From positions 202,709,685 to 202,773,684 of the forward strand of contig NC_133662.1 in assembly GCF_037893015.1 (NCBI RefSeq): a stretch of DNA of 64,000 nt. Reading direction: 5' to 3'. Made by a program: the position numbers and the translations under genes. Below the pieces are notes generated by a model. That model searched no databases and was not told the DNA's origin. It saw only the letters and a program-made list of their open reading frames with translations. This DNA is from Macrotis lagotis (lineage: Eukaryota; Chordata; Mammalia; Peramelemorphia; Peramelidae). This document shows, one piece after another, positions 61,620 to 64,000 of the stretch (position 1 is the stretch's first letter; every line of letters starts with the position of its first letter).

Positions 61620-62580
61620 TCAATTTCCTCATGCTGGTGATTCAAAGTTCTCCTTTCTCTAGCCTAGTCAAGCTTCTATCCTTATTTCCTATCACTAACC
61701 TTTATAAACCCTCTGATACTGCCTTCTCAATGAAACCTTCCTAGTTCCTTTGAGTTATTAGCATTCTCAGTTAGATTTTCTTTCTGTTATTTTGTATATA
61801 CGTCATAATTGCTTAGCTATATGCATATTGTCTTACTAACTCTGCCCCTTCCCCATGTCCACACCCCATCCACCACTCCCTGTTCCTTTGTGAAGGGAAG
61901 AACATCGAAGTCAAGGGCTGTGGGTTTTTTTTTTTGTTTTGATTTTGTGTTTGTACATAAAAACCACACAGGATTCCCTTCTTTTGAAAGGCATTTAAAC
62001 AAATGATTTTTAAATTGAATTGACTTAAATTGTTATCCAGCCTGTCCTTTCCACTATTATATATGGACACATTTTACTCAGCTCTATTTATGGTACTTTG
62101 TCAAGATGCTCACCTGAAATACCCTTCCTCGTTCCTTTCTACCTATCTAAATTCTTCAAAGTTCAGCCTAAGGAGCTCCTCCCCTCAATGTCTGAAATTA
62201 CTTTTGCTTACAACACTTTTGGAGGGTGCCTCCTCCCAAAGTATTTAGTTGCCATGCCACACCAATAAAATGATTGAGCCCACATTATAACAACTAGAGT
62301 TATCCAGCAGCTGGACAGATTGCCTCATGAGTCATTGATTAGAAATATTCAGAGACATCATGCTGTAGATTATAGTCCTACTTTGGGTAGGAAATTGAAT
62401 TAGTTGACCTCTAAAATGATGTCTGACTTTGCCTACTATAATTTTTTTGCTTCCTGTATATGCATCTTGTCTTTTCAGCCAGATTCTTAACTATTTGAAA
62501 GTAGAGATCATTTTATGTTTCTTGAATCCCTAGTACTTGAAACACTTTTTTTATAGATAGCATGCACTTAACACAGGTTT
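61620..62580 (+). mobile_element. Cluster of L2-clade LINE 3' fragments
   Basis: Three diverged pieces: 61620-61800 (ctgatactgccttctcaatg, gaaaccttcctagttccttt), 62090-62250 (gctcacctgaaatacccttc, aattcttcaaagttcagcct) and 62420-62580 (tatgcatcttgtcttttcag, aatccctagtacttgaaaca). Intervening sequence is unassigned. Confidence 0.4.
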
Positions 62581-63253
62581 GTGGGGTTGGGCTTTTTGTT
62601 GTTGTTGTTATTTTTATTATTTTTTTGCTTATTTCTTTGAGTACTGAGATGGCTTTTCTGATTTCTCCCAATAGTTAGAGTATACTTCCTCCTTTTATTA
62701 CCTTGCATTTATGTAGCTGTACACTGGCAAAACCATAGCTCCTTGGGTTTAAGGACTAATCTGCTTTTGTGCTTGCATTCCTATTGCTGTGCATGATATC
62801 TTCTAAAAATTCTTTAGATCATAAATTAAGCTCAAAGTGAATTTAGAAACTATCTAGTTAACCCCCTCTTTCTACAAATGAGGACGTTTTGTGCAATTTG
62901 ATTAAATCTTAATCAATTTGAAATGATTTTCCTCAATGAAGACAGACAAAATAGAAGACTTTTTCATTTTTGTTTATCAATATATCTCTGTGACATGACT
63001 GACATGAGCTTTGGGTTCACTCATGTCAGCCTGCTTCACACACTGGTCAGTCTGGGCTTCTAGAGAAAGACCATAATATATGGCCATGCTCAAACTCCCC
63101 CAAGATCTTAGTAGTAGCTCTACTACTCTACCAGTATACTCCTTATTCAACTTCAGCCATTCACAGTTATGATGCATTAGATCATAAATGTAACCATTTG
63201 CTTAAGATAATTGTAATAACAGGCAATCAGATAAGGCAAATGAAGGAATAATA
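62581..63253. other. No recognised feature
   Basis: Unique-looking sequence, with a GTT-rich run near 62595-62610. Minus-strand frame 62977-63177 shows no motif. Confidence 0.5.
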
Positions 63254-63263
63254 ATTACATCCA

Positions 63264-63315
63264 GGTATATATATTATATATAAATATATATATACATATA
63301 TATACACATATATGT

Positions 63316-63358
<43 letters not shown>
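63264..63358. repeat. (TA)n then (TG)n compound microsatellite
   Basis: tatatatattatatataaat, then about twenty TG units, flanking the hairpin at 63360. Confidence 0.9.
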
Positions 63359-63359
63359 T

Positions 63360-63396
63360 GTATGCCCTAGCAATATATATTATCACTAGGGCATAC
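63360..63396. repeat. 11-bp inverted repeat, 15-nt loop
   Basis: gtatgccctag at 63360-63370 and ctagggcatac at 63386-63396 are exact reverse complements, separated by caatatatattatca. Confidence 0.85.
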
Positions 63397-63574
63397 TGTT
63401 CTACTAATGTACTCAGTGTCTATAGGGGAAAGGCAGCACCTAGAATGGAAACATAATAGGAAAGCCCATAAGTGAGGAAAATTCTATAAATTCCATAAAA
63501 TTTTTGGCATCAAGGAGGTAATGTCATGACAAGCCAATGAATTGGATGAGTGGGGGGGGGGGGGCTGTGCTAAA

Positions 63575-63750
63575 TCACCAGCTTCACTTTCTCCTCCAGA
63601 GCCACCTGGGTTCAATGACCAGAGACTGAGATGTCCCTGGTTGTGAGGCAATTGGGTTAAGTGACTTGTCCAAGGTCACATAGCTAGCTAGAGTCAAGTG
63701 TCTGAGGTCAGATTCAAACTCTGGTTCTCCTGATTTCAAGGCCATGTTTG
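63575..63750 (-). mobile_element. Third CORE-SINE subtype, antisense
   Basis: accagcttcactttctcctc, cagagccacctgggttcaat, gagatgtccctggttgtgag, gcaattgggttaagtgactt, gcaaactctggttctcctga-like end. It shares its CORE with the other SINEs but has its own 3' tail. A run of 13 G at 63552-63564 precedes it. Confidence 0.7.
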
Positions 63751-64000
63751 AAAGATGGACTAGATCAGAGAGAGATTTGTGACAGGGAGATAAAACAGAC
63801 AAATATTCTAATATTCTGGTCACAGGATTGATTGTGGTCTACACAAGAGTCGTAGAATTTTCAGGAGAGAGAGAAGAGAGTACATACAAGAGATGCAATC
63901 AAGTTTGAATCAATGAAATAAGGAGACTGATTTGATATGGATACAAGAGAGAGCAGATAATTGTATGACACAGGTTTTGAGTTTTTCTGACTTCTATTAT

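Overview
The window looks like marsupial nuclear DNA. It is AT-rich and gene-poor. It is dense in a tRNA-derived CORE-SINE with a box-B-like gttcaaatc and a conserved CORE (cttgggcaagccacttaac), older MIR-type SINEs, L2/CR1-clade LINE fragments and marsupial-type L1 3' ends. I cannot resolve the species; an opossum or a dasyurid would both fit.

The only cellular gene I can support is OLFM3 (noelin-3/optimedin), on the minus strand. Three coding exons are visible: the first exon of the MSPPLLKLG isoform (51889-52017, donor gtaagt), the penultimate exon (27533-27639) and the terminal exon with most of the olfactomedin domain (24822-25499). The exons between the first and the penultimate, which encode the cysteine-containing N-terminal segment and the coiled coil, were not found. 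The only break in the sequence is a run of exactly 100 N at 43901-44000 inside that intron, so an unsized assembly gap probably hides them. Upstream of the first exon lies a more GC-rich tract with a TATA-like element, a candidate promoter and 5' UTR.

Layout: 1-17128 is intergenic, downstream of OLFM3, and filled with L1, L2, MIR and SINE remnants, microsatellites and one probable solo retroviral LTR. 17144-20350 is a retrotransposon bounded by a 15-bp target-site duplication. It carries only an L1-type ORF1 remnant and no room for ORF2, so it is a half-LINE (HAL1-like) copy, and three antisense SINEs sit in its 3' part. Those SINEs differ from the other SINEs of the window mostly by A-to-G changes on one strand, the pattern expected if ADAR hyper-edited the RNA before reverse transcription. 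20366-24821 is intergenic DNA grading into the OLFM3 3' UTR. 24822-52330 is OLFM3 with a repeat-filled large intron. 52331-64000 is further upstream DNA, again only repeats.

Other structures of note are a perfect 28-bp hairpin in the intron, a SINE with four tandem copies of its 5' head, a CAC-repeat with two 12-bp higher-order patterns, a 590-bp polypurine tract next to a GC-rich segment, and a T22 tract beside the acceptor of the last OLFM3 exon. I saw no tRNA, rRNA, CRISPR array or bacterial-type system. All repeat classifications rest on remembered family features and by-eye alignment, not on a database search.
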